A DNA stretch of 64,000 nucleotides from Pomacea canaliculata (taxonomy: Eukaryota > Mollusca > Gastropoda > Architaenioglossa > Ampullariidae): contig NC_037599.1 in the NCBI RefSeq assembly GCF_003073045.1, positions 25,892,695-25,956,694 of the forward strand, in the 5' to 3' direction. The stretch's first letter is position 1, and each line of letters begins with the position of its first letter. The notes below the pieces were generated by a model. The model searched no databases, was not told the origin of the DNA, and saw only the letters and a program-made list of their open reading frames with translations. A program made the position numbers and the translations under genes. Shown here piece after piece: positions 35,696 to 49,321 of the stretch.

Positions 35696-38600
35696 ATGGA
35701 CGAACTTCGCGTGGTTCTAGTGGGAAAGACCGGAAGTGGCAAGAGTGCTTTGGGAAATACACTCCTAGGCCGTAACGCCTTTGACTCTGAACGCGGCCTG
35801 AATTCTGGCACAAAAAAGTGTAACTGGGCAGAAGCTAAAGTTGATGGGACAATCCTCAGTGTGAGTATTTCTAAACAGAAGTTACCATTACAAAACCTCA
35901 CTAGTTTAGTCCTAACTATTCCTCGAGTAGCATAGGACCACATCCATACTTCACGAAACCTGCTAATTTCTATAAGATTTAAAGTGTAAAACACACGTAA
36001 TTAGTACAGCGATTGATGAAGATAATTAATTACTAGGGACCAATACTCTTACTAAATAAAAGTTGGCTGTTGCGAAAGTTGTGCAGTTAATCACTGAATG
36101 TTATGCATGTGTAAATCTGAACCTAAGAAGTAAAAAAAAGCCTTCCTTATGTCAGTTTGCTAGTAAACATGGCTGTCTCTTCGGGAATAGTTAAAGTACA
36201 TGCAGTAGTCATGACAATTCTTAGTAAAGAAAGAGTTTAATGTAGTATACTATTCTATTTAGCTTTAATGATGTTCTCTAAGGTATGAACTTTTTCTTAC
36301 AATCTTCCAAAATACTCAATATTTTATCATTTTCCCTTGTAAAGTGAAGTCAAATTGATTAAGCTGCTCCTCTCCTAGATGAACTGTCTAATCTGTTTTA
36401 TTTTCTTCCAAGGTGACAGACACACCTGGACTGTGTGACACCCACCGCAAAGAGGAGGAAATTCTATTGGAAATCGGCAAGTCCATAGCTGTGGCCTGCC
36501 CAGGACCTCACGTTGTCATCATTGTCCTTCGATGTGATCAACGCTTTACCAATGTTAGTCTACTCGTGATAATCCCTTTAAAAATCAAGCTGTTTCTTTG
36601 GGTGTGTCCTTAAAGTAAGGAAAGAAAATCCACCCTTGGGAAACACGTCTTAAATAAACGCCATAAAGAATAATGTTTTCATAGCACCACTTGTAGCTTC
36701 TTAAAGGCTTCACACTTGAAGAAAAGTGAGAATCGTGTTGTACTTGGCGATTAACCATTTTTTTTTAGGCCCTTCGCCCATCCTGGGGCACAGGCCATCG
36801 ACTACGGTCTTAACTGTTGTCGATGTTTTGATAGCAAGGATTTGTTTTAGGGGTGGGGGTGCTGGCCCCACGCCCAACCCTCCTCCTTTTGCAGCCGGGC
36901 TTGGGACCGTCCTTGGCGGAGGGCGGGCAGCCCTGTAAACAGATGCCACGTGCAGAGAAAGAACACCATGCCCGAGACGAGAAATGAACTCAGGGCAGCC
37001 AACCTTCACTGTATTGGTGACAGGCGCTAAAAGCGCTAACAGCTAACCGTTGCGCCACCAGGCCGCTGGCGATTAACCATGACTGTGAAATAATTACAAA
37101 GACGTCTTCTTGTAACGGATCTCCCTTTGTGTGTATACGAACACATGAGTTTGTATTTGTCTGTTTGTACTTGTGTGTGCATGCAATCCATTACCCTCGT
37201 TAGACCTCATCCCCTTTGTTTTTTTCCCTCTGGTTAAAATGTATTTGTTTAAGCTTAAGCTTTCTGATTCATAGTACAAAATTACTTTTTCTTTGGCAAG
37301 CTTTGTAATTCTCTTATGAGATGTTGAAATTAAATATTTTAAATTATTTCCGCTTCTGTAAGCATGTTTCTTGCAAATTTCTTTTCTCCTGACAGGAAGA
37401 ACATCAGGCAGTAAAGACTCTGTTGAAACTGTTTGGAGAGAATGTTCGTTCTCATCTCATGGCAGTTTTCGTCGGAGGAGATAGCCTTGACGTTCCTTTC
37501 AGTAAGAGTCAACACAATCTAATTCAAGCAGGTTTTTTCAGATATTTCTGGACCTAAATTGTGTTTTTCTTGATCTCGTAAATATGAGATTATAATCTGC
37601 TATTTCTTTTACAGAGTACACTACCTCTTTCTTTGTCAACAGATCAGATGCAGGCTGCTCTAAAAGAAGAAATTGACAAAGGATCAGAACTGTTGAAAGA
37701 TGTTGTACGCGACGTCTGCAACCGTTTCTGTGTGGTGGACAACAAAGGTTCACCTGAAGCCAAGAGGCAGCACGCACGGGTCGTTCTAAAGATCATTGAA
37801 GTAAGTCGAAGAAGCTATATTTGAGCAATGTTTAGCTATACGAAATAAAACATATGTTCCGGCCGCTATCAGACCTGTCATATTTGACTTCATCATTTAT
37901 TTGTAGTTCATATATTGATAACTGCACCGGCCAAGACAAAGTGCCCATTCGTTCACAAAAGAGAAAATAGAATCAAAGCGAGATTTTAATTAATATCAAA
38001 AACACAATTTTGATACACTAATAAAGGATGGGATATTCCATCACTAACCATTATCAAGCATTTTCAGTCTAAGTAGGTGTGATTTTATTCGCTTGATAGA
38101 ATATTGCCTGTCAAGTTCTGTGCCATTTTCTTGATTTAATAATCAGAGAACTGACTTTGAATAATCAAGGGAAACATTGTGCGTACTAAAATCAGGTAAA
38201 CTCAATCAACCGCCATAAAACACGAAGATAATTTAAATTATATAAAAAAGAGATTAAATACCTTTAACAGGACTCTTTTAGGTTACAATAATAATGTCTT
38301 AACAAATATTCAGAAGCAAAAACATCCTTTGTTTAAATAAAGTTCTCACCTAAGCTTGAAGTCTGTAATCTGCACAATAATACTTGTTTATATGTGACCA
38401 TCCACGACGAAATGAGTCTTAAGTCGCGCAGAACAGTTTTGTGCTAGAGGCCCTGAAAGGAGATAGGTCAGTTTTGTGCAGCTTGACTTTTCTTTAAAAA
38501 TGGATTCCTTGGTTATTACACTATCAGGAAAATACACTGGTATGTTAAAATAAAGTTAGAAATTGACTTTAAATACGTTTTAATCGAGGTACCCTACTGC

Positions 38601-39350
38601 GATCAGTACCTCTTTCAGACAAAATTCAAACGCTGTTTCGATACTAATTCCAAGTCATAACCCATCGTGTTATACTTGACAGAAAGCACGGAGTCTGTAT
38701 GTTCAACTTCTTCAAAGAACGATTCAAATATTAACCGATCAAAAGATTTGTCTGAAAAAGTTTAGGAGTAAACAGACATGGTCGGCCATCTTGACGCTAA
38801 TCTTTGAACCCGCTTTTCTCAAAATGGTCCCAGCCGTACTGTCACACTTCAAACGTTTATAACTCACTTCGCGATAATGCTAGAAGAACAACATTTATAT
38901 CAAAAGAAAGTTCAGAACCTCTACCTTTTACAAATATGCAATTTGGCAATGTGCTTCATCTGTGTGCGTGTGTGTAAGTGTTTTCGCGTCAAGTAGGTTG
39001 GCCATTACATAGGGAAACATTGAAATCAGTTGTCAAAGAGGTATGTCTTTCATTTATGTCTTTTTCAGGATGTAGTTGAAAGCAACAAAAAACGTTTTTT
39101 TACCAACAATATTGTTGCTAAATACGACAAAGAAATGGAGAAAACCATAAGTCGCCATCAGGCAGAGCGAAACTTGTCAACAGAGGAGGCGGTCAAAGAA
39201 ACCAGACAATTCGTCGTGGAAGAAAAAGAAGAACCTGGTTTCTTTCAAACTCTAACGAATGTTACCAAGGATTACATATTGCCAGTTGTTTCAAACCCCC
39301 TAGTGGGTAAAGCTGCTACTTTGGTGTCATCGCAATGTTCTGTTATGTAA
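35696..39350 (+). CDS. Gene G: classical-type AIG1/GIMAP GTPase ending in a CAAX box
   Basis: Five exons: 35696-35860, 36413-36553, 37396-37501, 37643-37800 and 39069-39350, in phase, 283 residues. P-loop GKTGSGKSA starts at residue 10. Exon 2 gives G3 [15 protein letters not shown] and the [11 protein letters not shown] box. Exon 3 has [11 protein letters not shown] where classical GIMAPs carry the TRxD-type G4, so nucleotide specificity may be weakened. Exon 4 encodes the conserved [12 protein letters not shown] loop. The last exon is a charged, probably helical tail ([17 protein letters not shown]) ending Gln-CSVM, a CAAX-type prenylation signal expected to favour farnesylation because X is Met. 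An AATAAA follows at about 39379. The ATG is two bases after an acceptor, so a 5' untranslated exon is likely. A SINE lies in intron 2. The last exon was copied three more times downstream. Confidence 0.9.
36759..37066 (-). mobile_element. tRNA-derived SINE, 308 bp, 14-bp target duplication
   Basis: On the minus strand the element begins AGCGGCCTGGTGGCGCAACG, with an A-box-like TGGCGCAACGG and a weak B-box region (GAGTTCATTTC). It ends in an A-rich tail (the T run at 36759). TGGCGATTAACCAT occurs at both borders (36745-36758 and 37067-37080). It sits in intron 2 of gene G. Confidence 0.85.
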
Positions 39351-40379
39351 TTAGAGCAAATATGTGAATGATTATTAGAATAAATTAAGACACTTGCAAT
39401 TACTGATAACTGTGGCACACAGTACTTACCTCCAATAGATAATAACAACAAACACCTACAGATTATCGCAGCAATGATTTTAAAAAAAAATTGATCAAAC
39501 GATGTTTCTGCAAAAAGCCAAAGAACCAATCAGTATGTAATGTTGTATTTGAAATGAGTTCTTGAAAAACGTAATTTGTTTTTAACATATACATAATTAA
39601 ATCATGTGACATGTTCAAAGAAATGTAAAACAAAAAGATTGATATGTACATACGTTTCCATCTCTTGTTATTGTTCAGTTCATGTTTTAGATTACTAGTC
39701 TTATTAGAAAATATCTCTGTTAACCTCATTACAGGACGTCCGATCTCTCACCTTAGCTTAGACTCAGGCCGACTATTGGTGTAAACTTTCCAATGTGTCC
39801 ATAAAGTCTTACCAAATGTGTATTACTGTCATAGCGAGGTTTCCATATCTCTTTTTAACATTTTAATCTTCTGTATATTTTGCTTTCGTATTATATATAT
39901 ATACAGAAAAAGATTTTAACTATTGCAAGCTTGTAAGGTTAAACAAGGAAGTTTGACTTTAACTGACTTTGGTTGATAATTATGCTTATCACACATAACT
40001 AGTAGATTAATAATAATAACTGCGTGATCACATTTACAAATAATTATTTTTGTTTTAACTCATTACATTATTTTAATTATCTGTTTTACAACGTGAATTA
40101 ATTGTGTATTTATATGAACATCAGACTATTTTGTACACGCTTCTACAATGAATGTGTAAATAAATTAAGATAACACTGAAAGTTCTTTCATTTGCTTTTA
40201 TTACTTTTCGATAAAGTCTCCATTTTCTTGTGAATTTATTTTATTTATATTACACTTTTATGAAGACCCAATCTTCTTAAACTATTATGAAGATATGCTT
40301 ATTGTAAAAATCCTTCTACACAAATAAAAGCCTATAGTATGAAGATTTTTAGTTATTGTGCAGCAAAACGATGTAGTTT

Positions 40380-40675
40380 CTCCCTTTTTTATAACTTCCA
40401 CCTACACACGATTGAATCCTTTAAATGTTCATTGAAAATGCATCAACCTGCCACACAATACTTGTTGCACACTTCCTCCATTTTCCTCTTAATGTCACTT
40501 TCCTGTTCTCAGTCCTTGTTACTTGGTTCCTTTCTGCGTTTTCTGAATTTATCTCTTATTCTTCATCATTACTGTTTATACTTCCGTCGTTCCTATGTTG
40601 TTTGTTTGTTATTCTATCTCTGGTATGTTGTCCCTGTCTTGTTGTTCTATAGCGCTATAAATGAAAATATAAAAG
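40380..40675 (+). mobile_element. LINE 3' fragment inside array unit 1
   Basis: Plus-strand translation starts IESFKCSLK, the usual last motif of L2/CR1-type ORF2, and the segment ends with TATAGCGCTATAAATGAAAA, a common LINE 3' end. It is part of the block present only in units 1 and 2. Long open frames here are by-products of this fragment and are repeated by duplication. Confidence 0.5.
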
Positions 40676-41228
40676 CATCTGCGTGCGGAAGGAAGTTATT
40701 TTCTTAAACTAAAAGTTTCTCTGCTTCTAAAAGTAAGAATCACAGTATCCATACTCTGTACTAAAATATTAATAGAAAATAGGTTTTGATTATATGTTAA
40801 TTATTGTCTGAAGAGATAAATTTATTAATGTTTGGCCATAGGTCTAGGTTAATGCGTTTCTTAACACGTTCCCTTCTCACTCTTTGGAGCTATGCTTTTC
40901 TTAAATTGCATATTCTGAGTGATCTTCTCCATTTTTTACATTCAAATTAAAATCGAATATAATTTCTAAAGCTTTCAGACATACTTTTCCTATCATTATT
41001 AAAATATATGATATTTATTATTCATCACTTATTATAAGGAAACGTACAACTTGTTTCTACTGTTTTCAAAGGCATTCTTTACAAAGAAACTTTTTTTTTA
41101 ATACATACGATGCAATGAAAGCTGCAATGTTTGGAATCGACATTGCGTTTACACACCTTTAGTAAAGCCTCCATTGTCAAGAACAGAGGAAAACTTCATT
41201 TGCATAAAATAATTTTGTCGGATCCGAC

Positions 41229-42430
41229 GCACCCATGACCTTGAGCCAGTCACATGACACGCGCGTCCATCTTGATTTCTTTGCTTTGACAACAACCTTG
41301 CAGAAACAATGCCATATACTCCAACCAATACCAAGACCTTTTCCGTAGAAGATAAAGTCTAGTAATCGGCATGAAAACACGGGGGTGTAAAATATACCTA
41401 CAAACAAGTCTCTTCAAGTGCGTTGGCACCAGTTGCAGGTGTTCTCGAAACTGCTGAATAACTGAAGACCTTTGGAAAAGACCTTTGTTTTTATGTATAT
41501 TGACCTCTCCTTACCCTATGATTAATCGAGCTTCCAGAACATACACTCATGACCGTAACCCAGTTACTTCACACGCACACCCTTCTTGTTTCTTATCCTT
41601 GGCAGAAATAATGGCCCCATGTCTAACCAATACCAAGTCTTCTTTCACAGAAAATTTACATGGAGTCTAATCACCGGCATAAGAAAGGTTTGTGCTGTGC
41701 AGGAGAGAAAAATGCTGTTTATGTTAATAAAAGCTGACCCGACGACCGTTTTGGTTGACATTTGGGTCATTAGACGGTCAGGACATTCGAACTTGTACGG
41801 GTTCAAGTGATTAAACGAGTTTAAGTGAGCATGATTGAACACAAGAAGCTTACCAAGCACTCGTGTCAAAACACATTGGACATTTGAATAGAAACAAAAA
41901 TATCGTTCAGTTCTATAGAGAGCATGTAGAGAGAAGACATCCTTGCTGCTCATAATGCTTTTAAATAGTTGTCTTCAAAGTTGCCTGCGGCTTTTACTCG
42001 CGTGTGTCTGTGTGCAGGTGGCGCGCGAACGTGATTATTTTACCAACAGGTGGCTGCAGATGCGTACGCACCTGTTCCAAGTTTGTTTGCTTTTTGTGCT
42101 GAACGACGTACGAGTTTCGAGAAAACATGTGTGCGCTTGTCTTTAGATATGTTAACCTCTCCCTACCGCATGATTAGTAGAGCATACCCAGTCATGACCG
42201 CAACCCAGTTACTTCACACTCGTACCGACCTAGATTCTCATGCTTTGACAACGACTTTGCAGAAAGTCTTAAAAATTGACCAATAGCAAGTCTTCCTTCA
42301 CAGAAAATTTACATGAAGTCTCGTCACCGGGATAGGCTAAGCACGAGAGAAAAATGTTGTCTGTTGCAATAAAAGCTGACCCAGTGACCGCTTTGTTGGA
42401 ATTCAGGTTCATTGAGCTAAACGACCTTCT
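41229..42430. repeat. Internal sub-repeats of the array unit
   Basis: Within each unit, two or three diverged blocks of about 650 bp recur. Examples are CCTATGATTAATCGAGC (from about 41516) and CCGCATGATTAGTAGAGC (from about 42163), each followed by CCCAGTTACTTCACAC, then CAAGTCTTC...ACAGAAAATTTACATG and AAAAGCTGACCC. The block at 41270-41400 is a weaker third member, and 51795-51840 a fourth outside the array. Confidence 0.65.
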
Positions 42431-42702
42431 TGACATGCAACGGATTTTTTTCTATCAGCTAGGAAAATGTCGCAAAAAGATTAATTTAGGTCAATAGACA
42501 GAAGTGGTTAAAAGTTTCGAAACTGAAATAATTTAACCCGAGAAGTGTACTGAACATTCGGTAAAAATAGTTATCTTGAAAGTGTGTGTGCGTTCGTGCG
42601 TCCGTGTGTGTGTGTTTTATGTCAAGTAGGTTGGCCATTACATAGGGAAACATTGCATTCAGTTGTAAAAAAGGGTATGCCTTTTATTTATGTCTTTTTT
42701 AG

Positions 42703-42982
42703 GATGTAGTTAAAAACAAGAACAGTTGTTTTTACCAACAATATTGTTGCTAAATACGACAAAGAAATGGAGAAAACCATAAGTCGCCATCAGGCAGAGC
42801 GAAACTTGTCAACAGAGGAGGCGGTCAAAGAAACCAGACAATTCGTCGTGGAAGAAAAAGAAGAACCTGGTTTCTTTCAAACTCTAACGAATGTTACCAA
42901 GGATTACATATTGCCAGTTGTTTCAAACCCCCTAGTGGGTAAAGCTGCTACTTTGGTGTCATCGCAATGCTCTGTTATGTAA
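42703..42982 (+). pseudogene. Copy 2 of gene G last exon, frameshifted
   Basis: The acceptor TTTTTTAG and the exon body are kept, including the final CSVM and stop. The first 37 bp are two bases shorter than in the functional exon, so reading from the acceptor in gene G's phase runs into a stop after about 16 codons. The rest (from METEK-like MEKTISRHQ at 42767) remains open and almost unchanged. No other gene G exon is duplicated with it. Confidence 0.8.
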
Positions 42983-44015
42983 TTAAAGCAAAGATGTGAA
43001 TGATTATTAGAATAAATTAAGACACTTGCAATTACTGATAACTGTGGCACACAGTACTTACCTCCAATGGATAATAACAACAAACACCTACAGATTATCT
43101 CAGCAATGATTTAAAAAAAATAATTGATCAAACGATGTTTCTGCAAAAAGCCAAAGAACCAATCAGTACGTAATGTTGTATTTGAAATGAGTTCTTGAAA
43201 AACGTAATTTGTTTTTAACATATACATAATTAAATCATGTGACATGTTCAAAGAAATGTAAAACAAAAAGATTGATATGTACATACGTTTCCATCTCTTG
43301 TTATTGTTCAGTTCATGTTTTAGATTACTAGTCTTATTAGAAAATATCTCTGTTAACCTCATTACAGGACGTCCGATCTCTCACCTTAGCTTAGACTCAG
43401 GCCGACTATTGGTGTAAACTTTCCAATGTGTCCATAAAGTCTTACCAAATGTGTATTACTGTCATAGCGAGGTTTCCATATCTCTTTTTAACATTTTAAT
43501 CTTCTGTATATTTTGCTTTCGTATTATATATATACAGAAAAAGATTTTAACTATTGCAAGCTTGTAAGGTTAAACAAGGAAGTTAGACTTTAACTGACTT
43601 TGGTTGATAATTATGCTTATCACACATAACTAGTAGATTAATAATAATAACTGCGTGATCACATTTACAAATAATTATTTTTGTTTTTAACTCATTATTA
43701 TTTTAATTATCTGTTTTACAACGTGAATTAATTGTGTATTTATATGAACATCAGACTATTTTGTACACGCTTCTACAATGAATGTGTAAATAAATTAAGA
43801 TAACACTGAAAGTTCTTTCATTTGCTTTTATTACTTTTCGATAAAGTCTCCATTTTCTTGTGAATTTATTTTATTTATATTACACTTTTATGAAGACCCA
43901 ATCTTCTTAAACTATTATGAAGATATGCTTATTGTAAAAATCCTTCTACACAAATAAAAGCCTATAGTATGAAGATTTTTAGTTATTGTGCAGCAAAACG
44001 ATGTAGTTTCTCCCT

Positions 44016-44300
44016 TTTTTATAACTTCCACCTACACACGATTGAATCCTTTAAATGTTCATTGAAAATGCATCAACCTGCCACACAATACTTGTTGCAC
44101 ACTTCCTCCATTTTCCTCTTAATGTCACTTTCCTGTTCTCAGTCCTTGTTACTTGGTTCCTTTCTGCGTTTTCTGAATTTATCTCTTATTCTTCATCATT
44201 ACTGTTTATACTTCCGTCGTTCCTATGTTGTTTGTTTGTTATTCTATCTCTGGTATGTTGTCCCTGTCTTGTTGTTCTATAGCGCTATAAATGAAAATAT
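44016..44300 (+). mobile_element. LINE 3' fragment inside array unit 2
   Basis: Copy of the fragment at 40380-40675, duplicated with the unit. It has the same IESFKCSLK start and the same TATAGCGCTATAAATG end. Confidence 0.5.
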
Positions 44301-46335
44301 AAAAAGCATCTGCGTGCGGAAGGAAGTTATTTTCTTAAACTAAAAGTTTCTCTGCTTCTAAAAGTAAGAATCACAGTATCCATACTCTGTACTAAAATAT
44401 TAATAGAAAATAGGTTTTGATTATATGTTAATTATTGTCTGAAGAGATAAATTTATTAATGTTTGGCCATAGGTCTAGGTTAATGCGTTTCTTAACACGT
44501 TCCCTTCTCACTCTTTGGAGCTATGCTTTTCTTAAATTGCATATTCTGAGTGATCTTCTCCATTTTTTACATTCAAATTAAAATCGAATATAATTTCTAA
44601 AGCTTTCAGACATACTTTTCCTATCATTATTAAAATATATGATATTTATTATTCATCACTTATTATAAGGAAACGTACAACTTGTTTCTACTGTTTTCAA
44701 AGGCATTCTTTACAAAGAAACTTTTTTTTTAATACATACGATGCAATGAAAGCTGCAATGTTTGGAATCGACATTGCGTTTACACACCTTTAGTAAAGCC
44801 TCCATTGTCAAGAACAGAGGAAAACTTCATTTGCATAAAATAATTTTGTCGGATCCGACGCACCCATGACCTTGAGCCAGTCACATGACACGCGCGTCCA
44901 TCTTGATTTCTTTGCTTTGACAACAACCTTGCAGAAACAATGCCATATACTCCAACCAATACCAAGACCTTTTCCGTAGAAGATAAAGTCTAGTAATCGG
45001 CATGAAAACACGGGGGTGTAAAATATACCTACAAACAAGTCTCTTCAAGTGCGTTGGCACCAGTTGCAGGTGTTCTCGAAACTGCTGAATAACTGAAGAC
45101 CTTTGGAAAAGACCTTTGTTTTTATGTATATTGACCTCTCCTTACCCTATGATTAATCGAGCTTCCAGAACATACACACTCATGACCGTAACCCAGTTAC
45201 TTCACACGCACACCCTTCTTGTTTCTTATCCTTGGCAGAAATAATGGCCCCATGTCTAACCAATACCAAGTCTTCTTTCACAGAAAATTTACATGGAGTC
45301 TAATCACCGGCATAAGAAAGGTTTGTGCTGTGCAGGAGAGAAAAATGCTGTTTATGTTAATAAAAGCTGACCCGACGACCGTTTTGGTTGACATTTGGGT
45401 CATTAGACGGTCAGGACATTCGAACTTGTACGGGTTCAAGTGATTAAACGAGTTTAAGTGAGCATGATTGAACACAAGAAGCTTACCAAGCACTCGTGTC
45501 AAAACACATTGGACATTTGAATAGAAACAAAAATATCGTTCAGTTCTATAGAGAGCATGTAGAGAGAAGACATCCTTGCTGCTCATAATGCTTTTAAATA
45601 GTTGTCTTCAAAGTTGCCTGCGGCTTTTACTCGCGTGTGTCTGTGTGCAGGTGGCGCGCGAACGTGATTATTTTACCAACAGGTGGCTGCAGATGCGTAC
45701 GCACCTGTTCCAAGTTTGTTTGCTTTTTGTGCTGAACGACGTACGAGTTTCGAGAAAACATGTGTGCGCTTGTCTTTAGATATGTTAACCTCTCCCTACC
45801 GCATGATTAGTAGAGCATACCCAGTCATGACCGCAACCCAGTTACTTCACACTCGTACCGACCTAGATTCTCATGCTTTGACAACGACTTTGCAGAAAGT
45901 CTTAAAAATTGACCAATAGCAAGTCTTCCTTCACAGAAAATTTACATGAAGTCTCGTCACCGGGATAGGCTAAGCACGAGAGAAAAATGTTGTCTGTTGC
46001 AATAAAAGCTGACCCAGTGACCGCTTTGTTGGAATTCAGGTTCATTGAGCTAAACGACCTTCTTGACATGCAACGGATTTTTTTCTATCAGCTAGGAAAA
46101 TGTCGCAAAAAGATTAATTTAGGTCAATAGACAGAAGTGGTTAAAAGTTTCGAAACTGAAATAATTTAACCCGAGAAGTGTACTGAACATTCGGTAAAAA
46201 TAGTTATCTTGAAAGTGTGTGTGCGTTCGTGCGTCCGTGTGTGTGTGTTTTATGTCAAGTAGGTTGGCCATTACATAGGGAAACATTGCATTCAGTTGTA
46301 AAAAAGGGTATGCCTTTTATTTATGTCTTTTTTAG

Positions 46336-46615
46336 GATGTAGTTAAAAACAAGAACAGTTGTTTTTACCAACAATATTGTTGCTAAATACGACAAAGAAA
46401 TGGAGAAAACCATAAGTCGCCATCAGGCAGAGCGAAACTTGTCAACAGAGGAGGCGGTCAAAGAAACCAGACAATTCGTCGTGGAAGAAAAAGAAGAACC
46501 TGGTTTCTTTCAAACTCTAACGAATGTTACCAAGGATTACATATTGCCAGTTGTTTCAAACCCCCTAGTGGGTAAAGCTGCTACTTTGGTGTCATCGCAA
46601 TGCTCTGTTATGTAA
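46336..46615 (+). pseudogene. Copy 3 of gene G last exon, frameshifted
   Basis: Same two-base shortening near the acceptor as copy 2, and the same terminal CSVM codons. The shared lesion shows that copies 2-4 descend from one already broken copy. Confidence 0.8.
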
Positions 46616-49041
46616 TTAAAGCAAAGATGTGAATGATTATTAGAATAAATTAAGACACTTGCAATTACTGATAACTGTGGCACACAGTACTTACCTCCAA
46701 TGGATAATAACAACAAACACCTACAGATTATCTCAGCAATGATTTAAAAAAAATAATTGATCAAACGATGTTTCTGCAAAAAGCCAAAGAACCAATCAGT
46801 ACGTAATGTTGTATTTGAAATGAGTTCTTGAAAAACGTAATTTGTTTTTAACATATACATAATTAAAATCATGTGACATGTTCAAAGAAATGTAAAACAA
46901 AAAGATTGATATGTACATACGTTTCCATCTCTTGTTATTGTTTCAGTTCATGTTTTAGATTACTAGTCTTATTAGAAAATATCTCTGTTAACCTCATTAC
47001 AGGACGTCCGATCTCTCACCTTAGCTTAGACTCAGGCCGACTATTGGTGTAAACTTTCCAATGTGTCCATAAAGTCTTACCAAATGTGTATTACTGTCAT
47101 AGCGAGGTTTCCATATCTCTTTTTAACATTTTAATCTTCTGTATATTTTGCTTTCGTATTTATATATATACAGAAAAAGATTTTAACTATTGCAAGCTTG
47201 TAAGGTTAAACAAGGAAGTTAGACTTTAACTGACTTTGGTTGATAATTATGCTTATCACACATAACTAGTAGATTAATAATAATAACTGCGTGATCACAT
47301 TTACAAATAATTATTTTTGTTTTAACTCATTACATTGTTTTAATTATCTGTTTTATTACGTGAATTAATTGTCTATTTATATGAACATCAGACTATTTTG
47401 TACACGCTTCTACAATGAATGTGTAAATAAATTAAGATAACGCTTTTGAATCGACATTGCATTTACACACCTCTACCAAGGCCTCCAGGTCAAGAACAGA
47501 GAAAAACTTCATTTACATAAAATATTTTTGTCGGATCCGACGCACCCATGACCTTGAGCCAGTCACATGACACGCGCGTCCATCTTGATTTCTTTGCTTT
47601 GACAACAACCTTGCAGAAACAATGCCATAAACTCCAACCAATACCAAGACTTTTTCCGTAGAAGATAAAGTCTAGTAATCGGCATGAAAACACGGGGGTG
47701 TAAAATATACCTACAAACAAGTCTCTGCAAGTGCGTTGGCACCAGTTGCAGGTGTTCTCGAAACTGCTGAATAACTGAAGACCTTTGGAAAACAAGGACA
47801 GAGACGAAACGTTTGCATTCCTGTTTTTATGTATATTGACCTCTCCTTACCCTATGATTAATCGAGCTTCCAGAACATACACACTCATGACCGTAACCCA
47901 GTTACTTCACACGCACACCCTTCTTGTTTCTTATCCTTGGCAGAAATAATGGCCCCATGTCTAACCAATACCAAGTCTTCTTTCACAGAAAATTTACATG
48001 GAGTCTAATCACCGGCATAAGAAAGGTTTGTGCTGTGCAGGAGAGAAAAATGCTGTTTATGTTAATAAAAGCTGACCCGACGACCGTTTTGGTTGACATT
48101 TGGGTCATTAGACGGTCAGGACATTCGAACTTGTACGGGTTCAAGTGATTAAACGAGTTTAAGTGAGCATGATTGAACACAAGAAGCTTTACCAAGCACT
48201 CGTGTCAAAACACATTGGACATTTGAATAGAAACAAAAATATCGTTCAGTTCTATAGAGAGCATGTAGAGAGAAGACATCCTTGCTGCTCATAATGCTTT
48301 TAAATAGTTGTCTTCAAAGTTGCCTGCGGCTTTTACTCGCGTGTGTCTGTGTGCAGGTGGCGCGCGAACGTGATTATTTTACCAACAGGTGGCTGCAGAT
48401 GCGTACGCACCTGTTCCAAGTTTGTTTGCTTTTTGTGCTGAACGACGTACGAGTTTCGAGAAAACATGTGTGCGCTTGTCTTTAGATATGTTAACCTCTC
48501 CCTACCGCATGATTAGTAGAGCATACCCAGTCATGACCGCAACCCAGTTACTTCACACTCGTACCGACCTAGATTCTCATGCTTTGACAACGACTTTGCA
48601 GAAAGTCTTAAAAATTGACCAATAGCAAGTCTTCCTTCACAGAAAATTTACATGAAGTCTCGTCACCGGGATAGGCTAAGCACGAGAGAAAAATGTTGTC
48701 TGTTGCAATAAAAGCTGACCCAGTGACCGCTTTGTTGGAATTCAGGTTCATTGAGCTAAACGACCTTCTTGACATGCAACGGATTTTTTTCTATCAGCTA
48801 GGAAAATGTCGCAAAAAGATTAATTTAGGTCAATAGACAGAAGTGGTTAAAAGTTTCGAAACTGAAATAATTTAACCCGAGAAGTGTACTGAACATTCGG
48901 TAAAAATAGTTATCTTGAAAGTGTGTGTGCGTTCGTGCGTCCGTGTGTGTGTGTTTTATGTCAAGTAGGTTGGCCATTACATAGGGAAACATTGCATTCA
49001 GTTGTAAAAAAGGGTATGCCTTTTATTTATGTCTTTTTTAG

Positions 49042-49321
49042 GATGTAGTTAAAAACAAGAACAGTTGTTTTTACCAACAATATTGTTGCTAAATACGACA
49101 AAGAAATGGAGAAAACCATAAGTCGCCATCAGGCAGAGCGAAACTTGTCAACAGAGGAGGCGGTCAAAGAAACCAGACAATTCGTCGTGGAAGAAAAAGA
49201 AGAACCTGGTTTCTTTCAAACTCTAACGAATGTTACCAAGGATTACATATTGCCAGTTGTTTCAAACCCCCTAGTGGGTAAAGCTGCTACTTTGGTGTCA
49301 TCGCAATGCTCTGTTATGTAA
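49042..49321 (+). pseudogene. Copy 4 of gene G last exon, frameshifted
   Basis: Identical in structure to copies 2 and 3, with the shared two-base loss after the acceptor. It lies 2706 bp from copy 3. Confidence 0.8.

Noticed and set aside
37020-37066. tRNA gene suggested by A-box-like sequence
   Set aside because: It is the head of a SINE with an A-tail and target duplication; no complete cloverleaf can be drawn.
40339-46000. Open frames repeated in each array unit (for example at 40339, 41645, 42050)
   Set aside because: Their repetition comes from duplication of the whole unit, non-coding parts are equally conserved, and one of them is part of a LINE fragment.
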